From Streptosporangium amethystogenes (lineage in GTDB: Bacteria; Actinomycetota; Actinomycetes; Streptosporangiales; Streptosporangiaceae): 64,000 nucleotides of DNA. Below are positions 18,776 to 27,314 of this stretch, in pieces (position 1 is the first letter of the stretch; each line of letters opens with the position of its first letter). A program made the translations under genes and the position numbers. The stretch spans positions 186,001-250,000 of the forward strand of contig NZ_JOEQ01000002.1 in the NCBI RefSeq assembly GCF_000721075.1. The letters are read 5' to 3'. The notes under the pieces are model-generated. The model was not told where the DNA came from and ran no database searches. It worked only from the letters and a program-made list of their open reading frames with translations.

Positions 18776-19999
18776 GAAAACATTCCGCGCGCCCCTTCGC
18801 AGCCCGGTGAAGGCCAGGAGCGAGACGAGGGTGAAACCGGCCAGCACGACGGCCATCGGCAGCGCGGAGCCCTCACCCCCCAGACCCACCAGCGGTGCGG
18901 CGAGCGCGCCGAGCGCGAACTGCAGCACGCCTGTCAGGGCGGCGGCACTCCCGGCGACCTGCGGGGGCTGGCCGGCCAGGGCGAGCGCGGCGCTGCCGGG
19001 CATGACGAAGCCCGCACCGCACATCATCACGAACAGCGCCGCGACCAGCACCGGCAGGGGCAGCCGGAGCAGCGCCGTGACGAGCAGCGTCGCTGCTCCG
19101 GCCACGCTCGTCAACAGCCCGATCAGAATCAGCCGGGCCGGGTCGACCCGGCGCCCCGCGAGGCGCCCGCCGATCTGCGCGGTAACGGTCAGCCCCAGCG
19201 CGTTCAGCCCGAACACCAGGGAAAAGGTCTGCGCCGAGGTGTCGTAGACCTCCTGGAGCACGAAGGGCGATCCGGAGATGTAGGCGAACATGCCCGCGAA
19301 GCCCAGCCCTCCGGCCAGGGCGGGGGCCATGAAGGACCGATCGCCGAGCAGGTGCCGGAAGGTGACGAGGGTGTGCCGCAGCCCCCCGCCCTCACGCTGG
19401 TCCGCGGGGAGCGTCTCGCGCACCCCGGACAGCGCGGCGGCCAGCAGCAGCAGGCCTGCGACGCTCAGCGCGACGAAGACGCCCCGCCAGGAGGTGTGGT
19501 TGAGCAGCTGCGCGCCCGCGAGCGGGGCCAGGATCGGCGCGAGACCGGTCACCAGCATGAGGGTGGCGAAGATGCGGGCGATGGCCGCCCCCTCGTACAG
19601 GTCCCGGACGACCGCGCGGACGATCACCAGCGCGGCACCGCCCGCGATGCCCTGGAGCAGGCGGAACCCGACCAGCCCGTACGCCGAGGGCGAGAAGGCG
19701 CACAGCAGCGAGGCGACGGCGTAGGCGAGGATGCCGAACAGCAGCGGCCCCCGCCGGCCGCGTATGTCGCTGAGCGGGCCGGCGACGACCTGTCCGACGG
19801 AGACACCGATGAGGCAGGCGGTGAGGGTGAGCTGCACCTGCGCCTGCCCGGCGTCCAGGTCGGCGGCGATGGCGGGGAAGGCCGGCAGGTACATGTCGAT
19901 CGACAGGGGGCCGATCGCGGAGAGCGCGCCCAGGATGATCAGTAACAGCCTGCGGCGCGTGCCCGGCACCACGTCCGACTCGCCGACGACCGCGGTCAT
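18767..19999 (-). CDS. MFS exporter, Bcr/CflA family
   Basis: This 410-aa multidrug or small-molecule exporter has about 12 hydrophobic segments. The family N-terminal motif GPLSIDMYLPAFP in helix 1 and GPLSDIRGRRGPLL in the loop between helices 2 and 3 are clear. The start at 19999 (MTAVVGES) follows GGGGAG at seven bases; a longer frame to 20059 lacks a ribosome-binding site. It is transcribed divergently from the ABC exporter genes, with an operator-like repeat between. Confidence 0.92.
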   Translation of the reverse strand: MTAVVGESDVVPGTRRRLLLIILGALSAIGPLSIDMYLPAFPAIAADLDAGQAQVQLTLTACLIGVSVGQVVAGPLSDIRGRRGPLLFGILAYAVASLLCAFSPSAYGLVGFRLLQGIAGGAALVIVRAVVRDLYEGAAIARIFATLMLVTGLAPILAPLAGAQLLNHTSWRGVFVALSVAGLLLLAAALSGVRETLPADQREGGGLRHTLVTFRHLLGDRSFMAPALAGGLGFAGMFAYISGSPFVLQEVYDTSAQTFSLVFGLNALGLTVTAQIGGRLAGRRVDPARLILIGLLTSVAGAATLLVTALLRLPLPVLVAALFVMMCGAGFVMPGSAALALAGQPPQVAGSAAALTGVLQFALGALAAPLVGLGGEGSALPMAVVLAGFTLVSLLAFTGLRRGARNVFAG

Positions 20000-20079
20000 A
20001 CCCGTACTCCCCTTTTGATCGCAGGCCACGATGGGCCCACAGGGGCCGAAGCGTCCCAACCATCAACAGGTCATCCGAA

Positions 20080-20103
20080 TTCCTAGGATTAGGAAATTTC
20101 CTA
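20080..20103. promoter_or_regulatory. Triple TTCCTA/TAGGAA operator-like repeat
   Basis: Three half-sites lie in 24 bp: TTCCTA (20080-20085), TAGGAA (20090-20095) and TTCCTA (20098-20103). The last two form the perfect palindrome TAGGAAATTTCCTA. The site is in the divergent promoter region of the MFS and ABC exporters and is AT-rich against a GC-rich background. Confidence 0.5.
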
Positions 20104-20232
20104 GAAAGAGCGTCAAAGCACTGACCAGCAAAAGCCTTTTGGGAGCACCCTGCGCCTCATGACCGGAACTCCCGGCCGGTATGGAGCGGCCCGGACGTGT
20201 GGTCCGGGAGCGTGACCGTCGGCCGCGGTCCC

Positions 20233-20238
20233 TAAACT
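20233..20238 (+). promoter_or_regulatory. -10 element TAAACT for a probable leaderless ABC gene
   Basis: TAAACT ends 7 bases before the ATG at 20246, and no Shine-Dalgarno site is present. This spacing places the transcription start at or next to the start codon. Confidence 0.5.
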
Positions 20239-20245
20239 CGTGGCC

Positions 20246-21154
20246 ATGGAATCCCCAGCCGTCGAGATCGTCGACCTGGTCAAGAGATACGGCGGAACGA
20301 CCGCTATCGACGGCCTGACCTTCAACGCCGCCCGAGGCGCGGTCACCGCCGTGCTGGGCCCCAACGGGGCCGGCAAGACCTCCACGCTGGAGATCTGCGA
20401 GGGATTCCGCCGGGCCGACGGCGGCGAGGTGAAGGTGCTCGGGCTCGATCCGTCCAGGCCGGAGCTGCGGGCCAGGGTCGGGGTGATGCTCCAGGCGGGC
20501 GGCGTTCCCCCGGCGACCCGCTGTGGGCAGTGGCTGCGGCTGATGGCCCGCTTCCACGCCCACCCGCTCGATCCCGCGGCGCTGCTGGACCGGCTGGGGC
20601 TGACCGAGCACGCCCGCACCCCGTACCGGAGGCTCTCCGGCGGCCAGCAGCAGCGCGTGTCGCTGGCCGGAGCGGTCATCGGCCGTCCCGAGCTGGTCTT
20701 TCTCGACGAGCCGACCGCGGGCCTGGACCCACAGGCCAGGCACGCCTGCTGGGAGCTGGTGCGCGATCTGCGCGCGAGCGGGGTCTCGGTGGTGCTCACC
20801 ACCCACCACATGGACGAGGCGGAGAAGCTCTCCGACCAGATCGTGATCATCGACCGCGGCCGGGTGGTCGCCGAGGGCACCCCCTCCTCCCTCACCGGTG
20901 CCGAGCGTCAGCTGCGCTTCCGTGCCCGCCCCGGGCTCTGCCTGGACGAGCTGCTCGCCGCGCTGCCCGCCGGCAGCTCGGCCAAGGAGTCACCGGCCGG
21001 GCACTACATCATCGAGGGTCAGGTCGCGCCCGGCCTGCTGGCCACCGTGACGACCTGGTGCGCCGCCGAGGGGGTGAGCACCGACGACCTCAGCATCGAG
21101 CGGCGTACCCTGGAAGACGTCTTCCTGGAGCTGACCGGGCGCGAGCTCCGGTGA
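20246..21154 (+). CDS. ABC-2 type exporter ATP-binding protein
   Basis: This 302-aa ATPase of the DrrA/CcmA exporter class has Walker A GPNGAGKTS, signature LSGGQQQRVS, Walker B LVFLDEPTAGLD, and the switch region TTHHMDEAE, followed by a C-terminal domain of about 80 residues typical of drug/ABC-2 exporters. A GTG two codons upstream (20240) is possible, but the -10 position favours a leaderless ATG. It is coupled with the permease downstream; the exported substrate is unknown. Confidence 0.92.
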   Translation: MESPAVEIVDLVKRYGGTTAIDGLTFNAARGAVTAVLGPNGAGKTSTLEICEGFRRADGGEVKVLGLDPSRPELRARVGVMLQAGGVPPATRCGQWLRLMARFHAHPLDPAALLDRLGLTEHARTPYRRLSGGQQQRVSLAGAVIGRPELVFLDEPTAGLDPQARHACWELVRDLRASGVSVVLTTHHMDEAEKLSDQIVIIDRGRVVAEGTPSSLTGAERQLRFRARPGLCLDELLAALPAGSSAKESPAGHYIIEGQVAPGLLATVTTWCAAEGVSTDDLSIERRTLEDVFLELTGRELR

Positions 21155-21225
21155 CGCGCCCGGCACCCACCCCTTCACCACACATGGATCCGGGCGCGGC
21201 CCGAGCCAGACCACAGGAGAGCCGC

Positions 21226-21993
21226 TTGACCACCCTGGACCTCACCCCGGCCCCCGGAGCCGCGCCGCTGCACCGGATGGTGGCGGCCCAGACGGGCGCG
21301 GAGATCCAGGCGATGCTCCGCAACGGCGAGCAGCTGCTGCTCACCATGATCATCCCGGTGCTGCTGCTCGTCGGCCTCTCGGTCACCCCGATCATCGACG
21401 TGGACGGCGGTTCCCGCATCGACTTCATGGCCCCCGGAGTGCTCGCGCTGGCCGTGATGTCCACCGCCTTCACCGGACAGGCCATCGCGACGGGCTTCGA
21501 ACGCCGCTACGGCGTGCTGAAGCGGCTGGGCGCGACCCCGCTGTCGCGGACCGGGCTGATGCTGGCCAAGACGCTCGCGGTGATCGCCGTGGAGGTCATC
21601 CAGGTCACGGTCATCTGCGGGGTGGCGCTCGCCCTGGGCTGGCACCCGGCGGGCTCGCCGCTCGCGGTGCTGCTGCTGGTCGTGCTCGGCACCGCCGCGT
21701 TCAGCGGACTCGGCCTGCTGATGGCCGGCACGCTGCGCGCCGAGGCCACGCTCGCCGCGGCGAACCTCGTCTACCTGGTCCTGCTCGCCTGCGGCGGGAT
21801 CGCCTTCCCGCTGACCAGGTTCCCCGAGTCGGTACGGCCGGTGCTGGAGTCGCTGCCGATCTCCGCGCTGAGCGGAGGACTCCGCGCGGTCCTGAGCGAG
21901 GGGGCGGGACCGCCTCTCGCCGCGCTGGCGGTGCTCGCCGCATGGGCCGCGGTGTCGCTCTTCCTGACCTCGCGAACCTTCCGCTGGGAGTGA
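21226..21993 (+). CDS. ABC-2 type exporter permease
   Basis: This 255-aa ABC-2 membrane subunit has six hydrophobic segments, from LLLTMIIPVLLLVGLSV to LAALAVLAAWAAVSLFLT, with the conserved ERRYGVLKRLGATPLSR loop. The TTG start at 21226 is chosen because AGGAGA lies five bases upstream; an overlapping GTG at 21151 (GTGA with the ATPase stop) would add 25 residues. It forms the exporter with the preceding ATPase. Confidence 0.88.
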   Translation: MTTLDLTPAPGAAPLHRMVAAQTGAEIQAMLRNGEQLLLTMIIPVLLLVGLSVTPIIDVDGGSRIDFMAPGVLALAVMSTAFTGQAIATGFERRYGVLKRLGATPLSRTGLMLAKTLAVIAVEVIQVTVICGVALALGWHPAGSPLAVLLLVVLGTAAFSGLGLLMAGTLRAEATLAAANLVYLVLLACGGIAFPLTRFPESVRPVLESLPISALSGGLRAVLSEGAGPPLAALAVLAAWAAVSLFLTSRTFRWE

Positions 21994-22137
21994 CGCGACC
22001 TCTCCGGTTCGTGGTGGCCCGCCCCATGGCGGCCGTCCTCTTTCCCGAGCCCGTCTCGCATCGCGGACGTCACTGAAAACAGGACCCCCGACAAGTAAGG
22101 TGCCATTAACTATTTTGCACCTGGCACAAGGAGTGTC

Positions 22138-23040
22138 GTGACCGCCGAAGCCCTGCCCGGGCCCGCCGGGCCCCGCAGACCGGGAGCGCTGCTGAGGACC
22201 GCCTCCGACGCCATCCCGCCCTCCGGGCTGGTGCTGCTGGCCATCCTGTCGGTGCAGGTGGGCGCGGGTTTCGCCAAGGACCTGTTCGCCCAGCTGCCAC
22301 CGAGCGCGGTGGTGTTCCTGCGGATCGCGACGGGTGCGCTGATCATGGGAGTGATCGCCAGGCCCCGGCTGAAGGGACTGACCCGGGCGGACCTCGCGGC
22401 GGGCGCGGCCTTCGGCCTGACGCTTGGCCTGATGAACCTGTCGTTCTACGAGGCGCTGGCCCGGCTGCCCATGGGCATCGCGGTGGCGATCGAGTTCCTC
22501 GGGCCGCTCGGTGTCGCGGTGGCGGCCTCGCGCCGCCGCCTCGACCTGCTCTGGGTCGTGCTCGCCGCCTCCGGCGTGGTGCTGCTGGCCCCGTGGGGCG
22601 CCTCGACCTCCAGGATCAGCTGGGCCGGAATCGCCTTCGCCCTGGTCGCGGGGGCCTGCTGGGCCGGCTACATCCTGCTGGCGGCCTCGGTCGGCCGGCG
22701 CTTCCCCGGGGCCACCGGCCTCTCCCTGGCGATGATCATCTCCTTCGTGCTGATCGCCCCCTTCGGGATCACCTCGGGCGGCGCCGACCTGCTCCGGCCC
22801 GAACTGCTGCTGATCGGTGTCGGGGTGGGCCTGCTGTCGTCGGTCATCCCCTACTCGATAGAGCTGGAGGCGCTGCGCAGGATGCCCAAGCGGGTCTTCG
22901 GCATCCTGATGAGCCTGGAGCCCGCGGCGGCCGCGCTGGTCGGCCTGCTGGTACTGGGCGAGGTGCTCCAGGTACGCGAGTGGGCCGCCATCGGCTGCGT
23001 GGTCATCGCCAGCGTCGGCGCCACCCGCGGCTCGCGCTGA
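22138..23040 (+). CDS. EamA/DMT-family transporter (RhtA-like exporter)
   Basis: This 300-aa protein has ten predicted membrane helices made of two EamA repeats. It resembles RhtA, which exports threonine and homoserine, for example in FLRIATGALIMG, NLSFYEALARLPMGIAVAIEF and SIELEALRRMPKRVFGILMSLEP. The GTG start has a clear AAGGAG upstream. The real substrate is not determined by sequence. It converges with the GntR gene 9 bp downstream. Confidence 0.88.
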   Translation: MTAEALPGPAGPRRPGALLRTASDAIPPSGLVLLAILSVQVGAGFAKDLFAQLPPSAVVFLRIATGALIMGVIARPRLKGLTRADLAAGAAFGLTLGLMNLSFYEALARLPMGIAVAIEFLGPLGVAVAASRRRLDLLWVVLAASGVVLLAPWGASTSRISWAGIAFALVAGACWAGYILLAASVGRRFPGATGLSLAMIISFVLIAPFGITSGGADLLRPELLLIGVGVGLLSSVIPYSIELEALRRMPKRVFGILMSLEPAAAALVGLLVLGEVLQVREWAAIGCVVIASVGATRGSR

Positions 23041-23049
23041 CCCGCGCCG

Positions 23050-23742
23050 CTACTCGGGGCGGCTGGCCCAGATGCCGCGTACGTGCCGGATGTGCTCGCG
23101 CATCAGCCGCTCGGTACCGCTCACGTCTCCCGCCGAGAGCAGGTCGAGCAGCGTGAGGTGCTCGCGGGCGGAGTCGACCAGGACCCCCCTTTGGTGCAGA
23201 GCGGACAGGCCGTACAGGCGGGCCCGGTTGCGCAGGTCGCGGACCACCTCCACGAGGTGGGAGTTGCCCGCCAGGGCGAGCAGGTCCAGGTGGAAGCGGA
23301 TGTCGGCGTCGACGTAACCGAGCAGGTCACCGCGCTCGGCCGCGTCGACGATCGCCCGGGCCTGTGGGCGGAGCGCCTCGAAGCTCGGCGCGCCCACGGC
23401 GCCGGCCGGTTTGCCGGCCAGTTGTGACACCGTGGGCACCTCGATCAGCCTGCGGAGCTCGGTCAACTCGTCCAGGTCGCGCTCGGACAGCTCGGTGACC
23501 CGGAAGCCCTTGTTGCGCACCGCCTCTACCAGGCCCTCCTTGGCCAGGTCGAGCATCGCCTCGCGCACCGGGGTCGCCGAGACGCCGAACTGGGCGGCGA
23601 GGGCCGGGGCGGAGTAGACCATGCCGGGTCTCATCTCACCGGTGATCAGTGCCGCTCTGAGCGCGTGTGCCACCTGCTCCCGCAGGCTCTGCCGCTCACG
23701 CACAGCCGGCAGGTCCGGCCGGCCGTCCGCCCTAGGAGCCAT
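23050..23742 (-). CDS. GntR-family regulator (FadR/FCD type)
   Basis: This 230-aa regulator has an N-terminal winged helix (ALAAQFGVSATPVREAMLDLAKEGLV) and an alpha-helical FCD effector domain with likely metal or ligand residues (DADIRFH, GNSHLVEV, REHLTLLDLL). The start at 23742 has GAGAGG seven bases upstream; the frame stays open further but without a good site. It is adjacent to a liv-type transporter and hydroxyproline genes and probably controls them; related GntR proteins regulate amino acid catabolism. Confidence 0.9.
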   Translation of the reverse strand: MAPRADGRPDLPAVRERQSLREQVAHALRAALITGEMRPGMVYSAPALAAQFGVSATPVREAMLDLAKEGLVEAVRNKGFRVTELSERDLDELTELRRLIEVPTVSQLAGKPAGAVGAPSFEALRPQARAIVDAAERGDLLGYVDADIRFHLDLLALAGNSHLVEVVRDLRNRARLYGLSALHQRGVLVDSAREHLTLLDLLSAGDVSGTERLMREHIRHVRGIWASRPE

Positions 23743-23883
23743 CCCCAAACCTCTCGTGTCGCTCGTGTCCACACCCGGTGGGCCGAGCCCGCCACCTTCA
23801 CATCCTCCCAGGCCATACGCGTGCTCCCGAACACCCGGTGCCCTCATCAGGAGGGCGTGGCACCGGCGGCGGGCCCGCCTTCC

Positions 23884-24591
23884 TCAGCTCCCGCCGAGGT
23901 AGGCCTCGACCACCCGGGGGTCCCGGCGGAGCTCGGCGGCGGGTCCGTCGAGGACGCACTCGCCGTTCTCGATCACGTAACCACGGTGGGCGATCCCGAG
24001 GGCGGCGACGGCGTTCTGCTCGACGAGCAGCACCGAGGTTCCCTCGGCGTTGATGCCCGCGATGAGTTTCATCACCGAGGCGACGACCAGCGGCGCCAGG
24101 CCCATGGACGGCTCGTCCAGCAGCAGCAGCCGGGGCCCGGTGACCAGCGCCCTGCCGATCGCGAGCATCTGCTGCTCGCCGCCCGACAGCGTGCCCCCCT
24201 GCTGGGCGCGCCGCTCGGCCAGGCGGGGCAGCAACTCGTACACCTGCTCGATCCGCCTGCGGATCTCCGCCTGGTCGCGGACCAGGTAGCCGCCCAGCTG
24301 GAGATTCTCGTGGACGCTGAGCGTGCTGAAGATCCTGCGGCCCTCGGGGACGTGCACCAGGCCGCGGGCGGTGATCCTGTGCGGCTTCCGGCCGGTGATC
24401 TCGTGGCCGTCGAAGAGCACCCTGCCGCCGCTGGGGCGCAGCAGCCCCGAGACCGCGGCCAGCGTGGTGGTCTTGCCCGCGCCGTTGTTGCCCAGCAGGG
24501 CGACGATCTCCCCCTCGGCGACACCGAGGGACAGGCCGCGCAGGGCGTGCACGCCGCCGTAGTGGACGTCCAGCCCGTCGATGTCAAGCAT
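23884..24591 (-). CDS. livF: Branched-chain-type amino acid ABC transporter ATPase LivF
   Basis: This 235-aa ATPase has Walker A GNNGAGKTT, LSGGEQQML signature, Walker B LLLLDEPSMGLAP and the LivF ending VVEAYLGG. The ATG at 24591 overlaps the end of livG by 8 bases. Liv-type importers also carry amides, urea or imino acids; given the neighbours, hydroxyproline is a reasonable but unproven substrate. Confidence 0.92.
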   Translation of the reverse strand: MLDIDGLDVHYGGVHALRGLSLGVAEGEIVALLGNNGAGKTTTLAAVSGLLRPSGGRVLFDGHEITGRKPHRITARGLVHVPEGRRIFSTLSVHENLQLGGYLVRDQAEIRRRIEQVYELLPRLAERRAQQGGTLSGGEQQMLAIGRALVTGPRLLLLDEPSMGLAPLVVASVMKLIAGINAEGTSVLLVEQNAVAALGIAHRGYVIENGECVLDGPAAELRRDPRVVEAYLGGS

Positions 24592-25465
24592 GTGCGTCGC
24601 CCCCGGCCGAGTCCGCTTTCGCCGAGTCACCCTTCCCCGCGCTGTCCTGCCCCGCGGTCTGTTCCTCCAGCACGGTCTCCTCCGGTGCGCTCTCCTCCAG
24701 GACGGCGGGGTCGCCGCCGAGGTATGCCTCGATGACCGCCGGGTCGCGCCGGACGTCCTCGGGGCGGCCGTCGGCGATCTCCCTGCCGAAGTTGAGCACG
24801 ACCACGCGCTCGGAGACCTCCATGACCAGCCCCATGTCGTGCTCGATGAGCACGATCGCCACGCCGAGCGCCTGGATGCGCCGGATCAGGTCGAGCATCT
24901 CGGCCTTCTCGCCGTGGTTGAGCCCGGCCGCGGGCTCGTCGAGCAGCAGCAGGTCGGGCCGGCGGGCCAGGGCGCGGGCGATCTCGGTGCGGCGCTGCTC
25001 GCCGTAGGGCAGGGCTCTGGCCTGCCCGTACCGGTCGCCGCGCAGGCCGACGAAGTCCAGCCAGTGGTGTGCCTGCTCGGTGCACTCGCGCTCGGAGCGC
25101 CGGTAGCGCGGGGTGTGCAGCAGGGCGTCCAGGACACTCTGGCGCAACCACAGGTGCGATCCGGCGCGCACGTTGTCCAGGACCGACAGCTCGCCGAACA
25201 GGCGCAGGTTCTGGAAGGTCCGCGCGACGCCCAGGCCCGCGATGGCCGAGGGCCGCAGTCCGGGCAGGTCCCTTCCACGCAGGGTGATCCGGCCCGAGGT
25301 GGGCCGGTAGAAGCCGGTGACGCAGTTGAAGGCCGACGTCTTGCCCGCCCCGTTGGGCCCGATCACGGAGACGATCTCCGCCTCGCCCACCGAGAACGAC
25401 AGTCCGTCGATGGCCACCAGCCCGCCGAAGGACAGGCGCAGGTCGTCCACACTCAGCAGGCTCAA
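24584..25465 (-). CDS. livG: Branched-chain-type amino acid ABC transporter ATPase LivG
   Basis: This 293-aa ATPase has Walker A GPNGAGKTS, the long LivG insert (GVARTFQNLRLF), PYGEQRRTEIARALA as signature and LLLLDEPAAGLN as Walker B. The TTG start overlaps the livM stop (TTGA) with GGAGG four bases upstream. After the normal end (EAYLGG) there is an unusual acidic, Ala/Ser-rich tail of about 45 residues, probably disordered. Confidence 0.92.
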   Translation of the reverse strand: MSLLSVDDLRLSFGGLVAIDGLSFSVGEAEIVSVIGPNGAGKTSAFNCVTGFYRPTSGRITLRGRDLPGLRPSAIAGLGVARTFQNLRLFGELSVLDNVRAGSHLWLRQSVLDALLHTPRYRRSERECTEQAHHWLDFVGLRGDRYGQARALPYGEQRRTEIARALARRPDLLLLDEPAAGLNHGEKAEMLDLIRRIQALGVAIVLIEHDMGLVMEVSERVVVLNFGREIADGRPEDVRRDPAVIEAYLGGDPAVLEESAPEETVLEEQTAGQDSAGKGDSAKADSAGGDAHA

Positions 25466-26424
25466 GGAACCTCCTTGGAACGAGCCGGCCAGAGCCCCTG
25501 GGGGCGCAGCAGCATGAAGGCGATGAGCAGGACGCCGAAGAGGAAGAACCGGTAGTCGGCGAGGTCGCGCAGGATCTCCGGCAGGACGCTGATCACGACG
25601 GCCCCGACGACGACGCCGGGCGTGGAACCCATGCCGCCGAGGACCACGGCCATCAACACCAGAGCCGACGACAGGAAGGTGAAGCTGCCCGGTGAGATGG
25701 CCGACAGGTGCGCGGCGAACAGCACCCCGGCCAGGCCGCCCCAGACCGCCCCCGCCACGTAGGCGGCGAGCTTGACCCGGTAGGTGTGCACGCCCATCGC
25801 CTCGGCCGCGTCCTCGTCCTCGCGGACGAAGCGCCAGGCCCGGCCCAGGCGGGAGCGGCCCAGCCTGGCCGCGCCGAGGACGGCCAGCGAGACGACGACC
25901 ACGGTGAGGTAGTAGAAGGCCACCGGACCTTCGACCAGGTGCGGGATGCCGTAGATGCCCGAGGGGCCGCCGGTGACGTCCAGGTTGTTGGCGGTGATCC
26001 GGATGATCTCCCCGAAGCCGAGCGTCACGATGGCGAGGTAGTCACTGCGCAGCCGCAGCGTCGGCGCGCCGATGACGATCCCGGCGACGACCGTGACCAC
26101 GATCACGGCGGGCACCGTGGCGAGCAGCGGCAACTCCAGTCGGGTGGCCAGCACCCCGCTGGTGTAGGCGCCGACCGCGAAGAAGGCGACGTAGCCCAGG
26201 TCGAGCAGGCCGCAGTAGCCGACCACGATGTTCAGCCCGGCGGCGAGCATCACCGCGATGGCCGCGCTGGTCATGACCGACAGCGCGTACGGCGTGGCGT
26301 CGACGAAGGGGGCCAGCAGCGCGACCAGCAGCCCCGCGAGCCCGGCCCAGCGGTTCTGCAGCAGCTTCGAGGCCCTGCTGGGCGGTGAGTCCGTACCGAG
26401 ACGGCGGACCTTGGTCGCGCTCAC
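25462..26424 (-). CDS. livM: Branched-chain-type amino acid ABC permease LivM
   Basis: This 320-aa membrane permease has 8 to 10 hydrophobic segments. Family motifs include GYCGLLDLGYVAFFAVGAYT, the substrate-path segment ITLRLRSDYLAIVTLGFGEI-like region, and the C-terminal VVLGGMGS. The GTG start overlaps the livH stop. The end contains LLRPQGLWP, usual for LivM. Confidence 0.93.
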   Translation of the reverse strand: MSATKVRRLGTDSPPSRASKLLQNRWAGLAGLLVALLAPFVDATPYALSVMTSAAIAVMLAAGLNIVVGYCGLLDLGYVAFFAVGAYTSGVLATRLELPLLATVPAVIVVTVVAGIVIGAPTLRLRSDYLAIVTLGFGEIIRITANNLDVTGGPSGIYGIPHLVEGPVAFYYLTVVVVSLAVLGAARLGRSRLGRAWRFVREDEDAAEAMGVHTYRVKLAAYVAGAVWGGLAGVLFAAHLSAISPGSFTFLSSALVLMAVVLGGMGSTPGVVVGAVVISVLPEILRDLADYRFFLFGVLLIAFMLLRPQGLWPARSKEVP

Positions 26425-27314
26425 ACCCGCTCCGTCACACGCTCACCGAGCAGGCCGGTGGGCCGTACCGTCAGGAACAGGATCAGCACCCCGAAGGCGA
26501 ACACGTCCCGCCACTCGCCGCCCAGCCAGAATGTGCCGAACGACTCCAGCAGCCCGAGGAGCAGTCCGCCGAGCATGGTGCCGGGGATGTTGCCGATGCC
26601 GCCGATGACCGCCGCCGTGAACGCCTTGAGGCCGATCAGGAAGCCCATCATGAAGTCGATCTTCCCGTAGTAGGCCCCCGCCATCACGCCCGCGGCCCCC
26701 GCCAGGGCCGAGCCGACGAAGAAGGCACGGGAGATCACCGCGTTGACGTCGATGCCCATCAGCGCGCTGGTACGCGGATCCAGTGCGATGGCCCGCATGG
26801 CCCTGCCCTCGCGGGTTCGGGTGACCAGCAGGTTGAGCCCTGCCATCAGCAGCACCGCCACGCCGATCAGGACGAGTTGCTGTGGGGTGATCCTGGCGCC
26901 GAGGACCTCGAACGAGGTACCGCCCAGCCGCACCGGGTAGACCCGGGGGTCGGCCCCGGCCACCGCGCGCATCCCGTACTCCAGGGCGAAGGAGGCGCCC
27001 ACGGCGGTGATCAGCAGGGACAGCCGCGGGGCGCGGCGTAGCGGCCGGTAGGCGATCCGCTCCAGCGTCACCCCGGCCAGGCCGGTGACGACCATGGTCG
27101 CCAGGAGCACCGCGAGCAGCAGTGGCAGGGCCATGGCGGAGGACACGCCGCCGACCGCGCCGAGGATGGCGAAGCCGGCGAACGCGCCGAGCATGTACAG
27201 GTCGCCGTGGGCGAAGTTGAGCAGCTTGATGATCCCGTAGACCATGCTGTAACCCAGGGCCACCAGGGCGTAGAACGAGCCGACGAACAGCCCGTTCCAG
27301 ATGAGTTGCGTCAC
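26421..27314 (-). CDS. livH: Branched-chain-type amino acid ABC permease LivH
   Basis: This 297-aa membrane permease shows the LivH pattern: an N-terminal GLFVGSFYALVALGYSMVYG segment, then NFAHGDLYMLGAF, and a C-terminal AVIGGIGNIPGTMLGGL. About eight hydrophobic helices are visible. The GTG start overlaps the binding-protein stop as GTGA, so expression is coupled. Confidence 0.94.
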   Translation of the reverse strand: MTQLIWNGLFVGSFYALVALGYSMVYGIIKLLNFAHGDLYMLGAFAGFAILGAVGGVSSAMALPLLLAVLLATMVVTGLAGVTLERIAYRPLRRAPRLSLLITAVGASFALEYGMRAVAGADPRVYPVRLGGTSFEVLGARITPQQLVLIGVAVLLMAGLNLLVTRTREGRAMRAIALDPRTSALMGIDVNAVISRAFFVGSALAGAAGVMAGAYYGKIDFMMGFLIGLKAFTAAVIGGIGNIPGTMLGGLLLGLLESFGTFWLGGEWRDVFAFGVLILFLTVRPTGLLGERVTERV

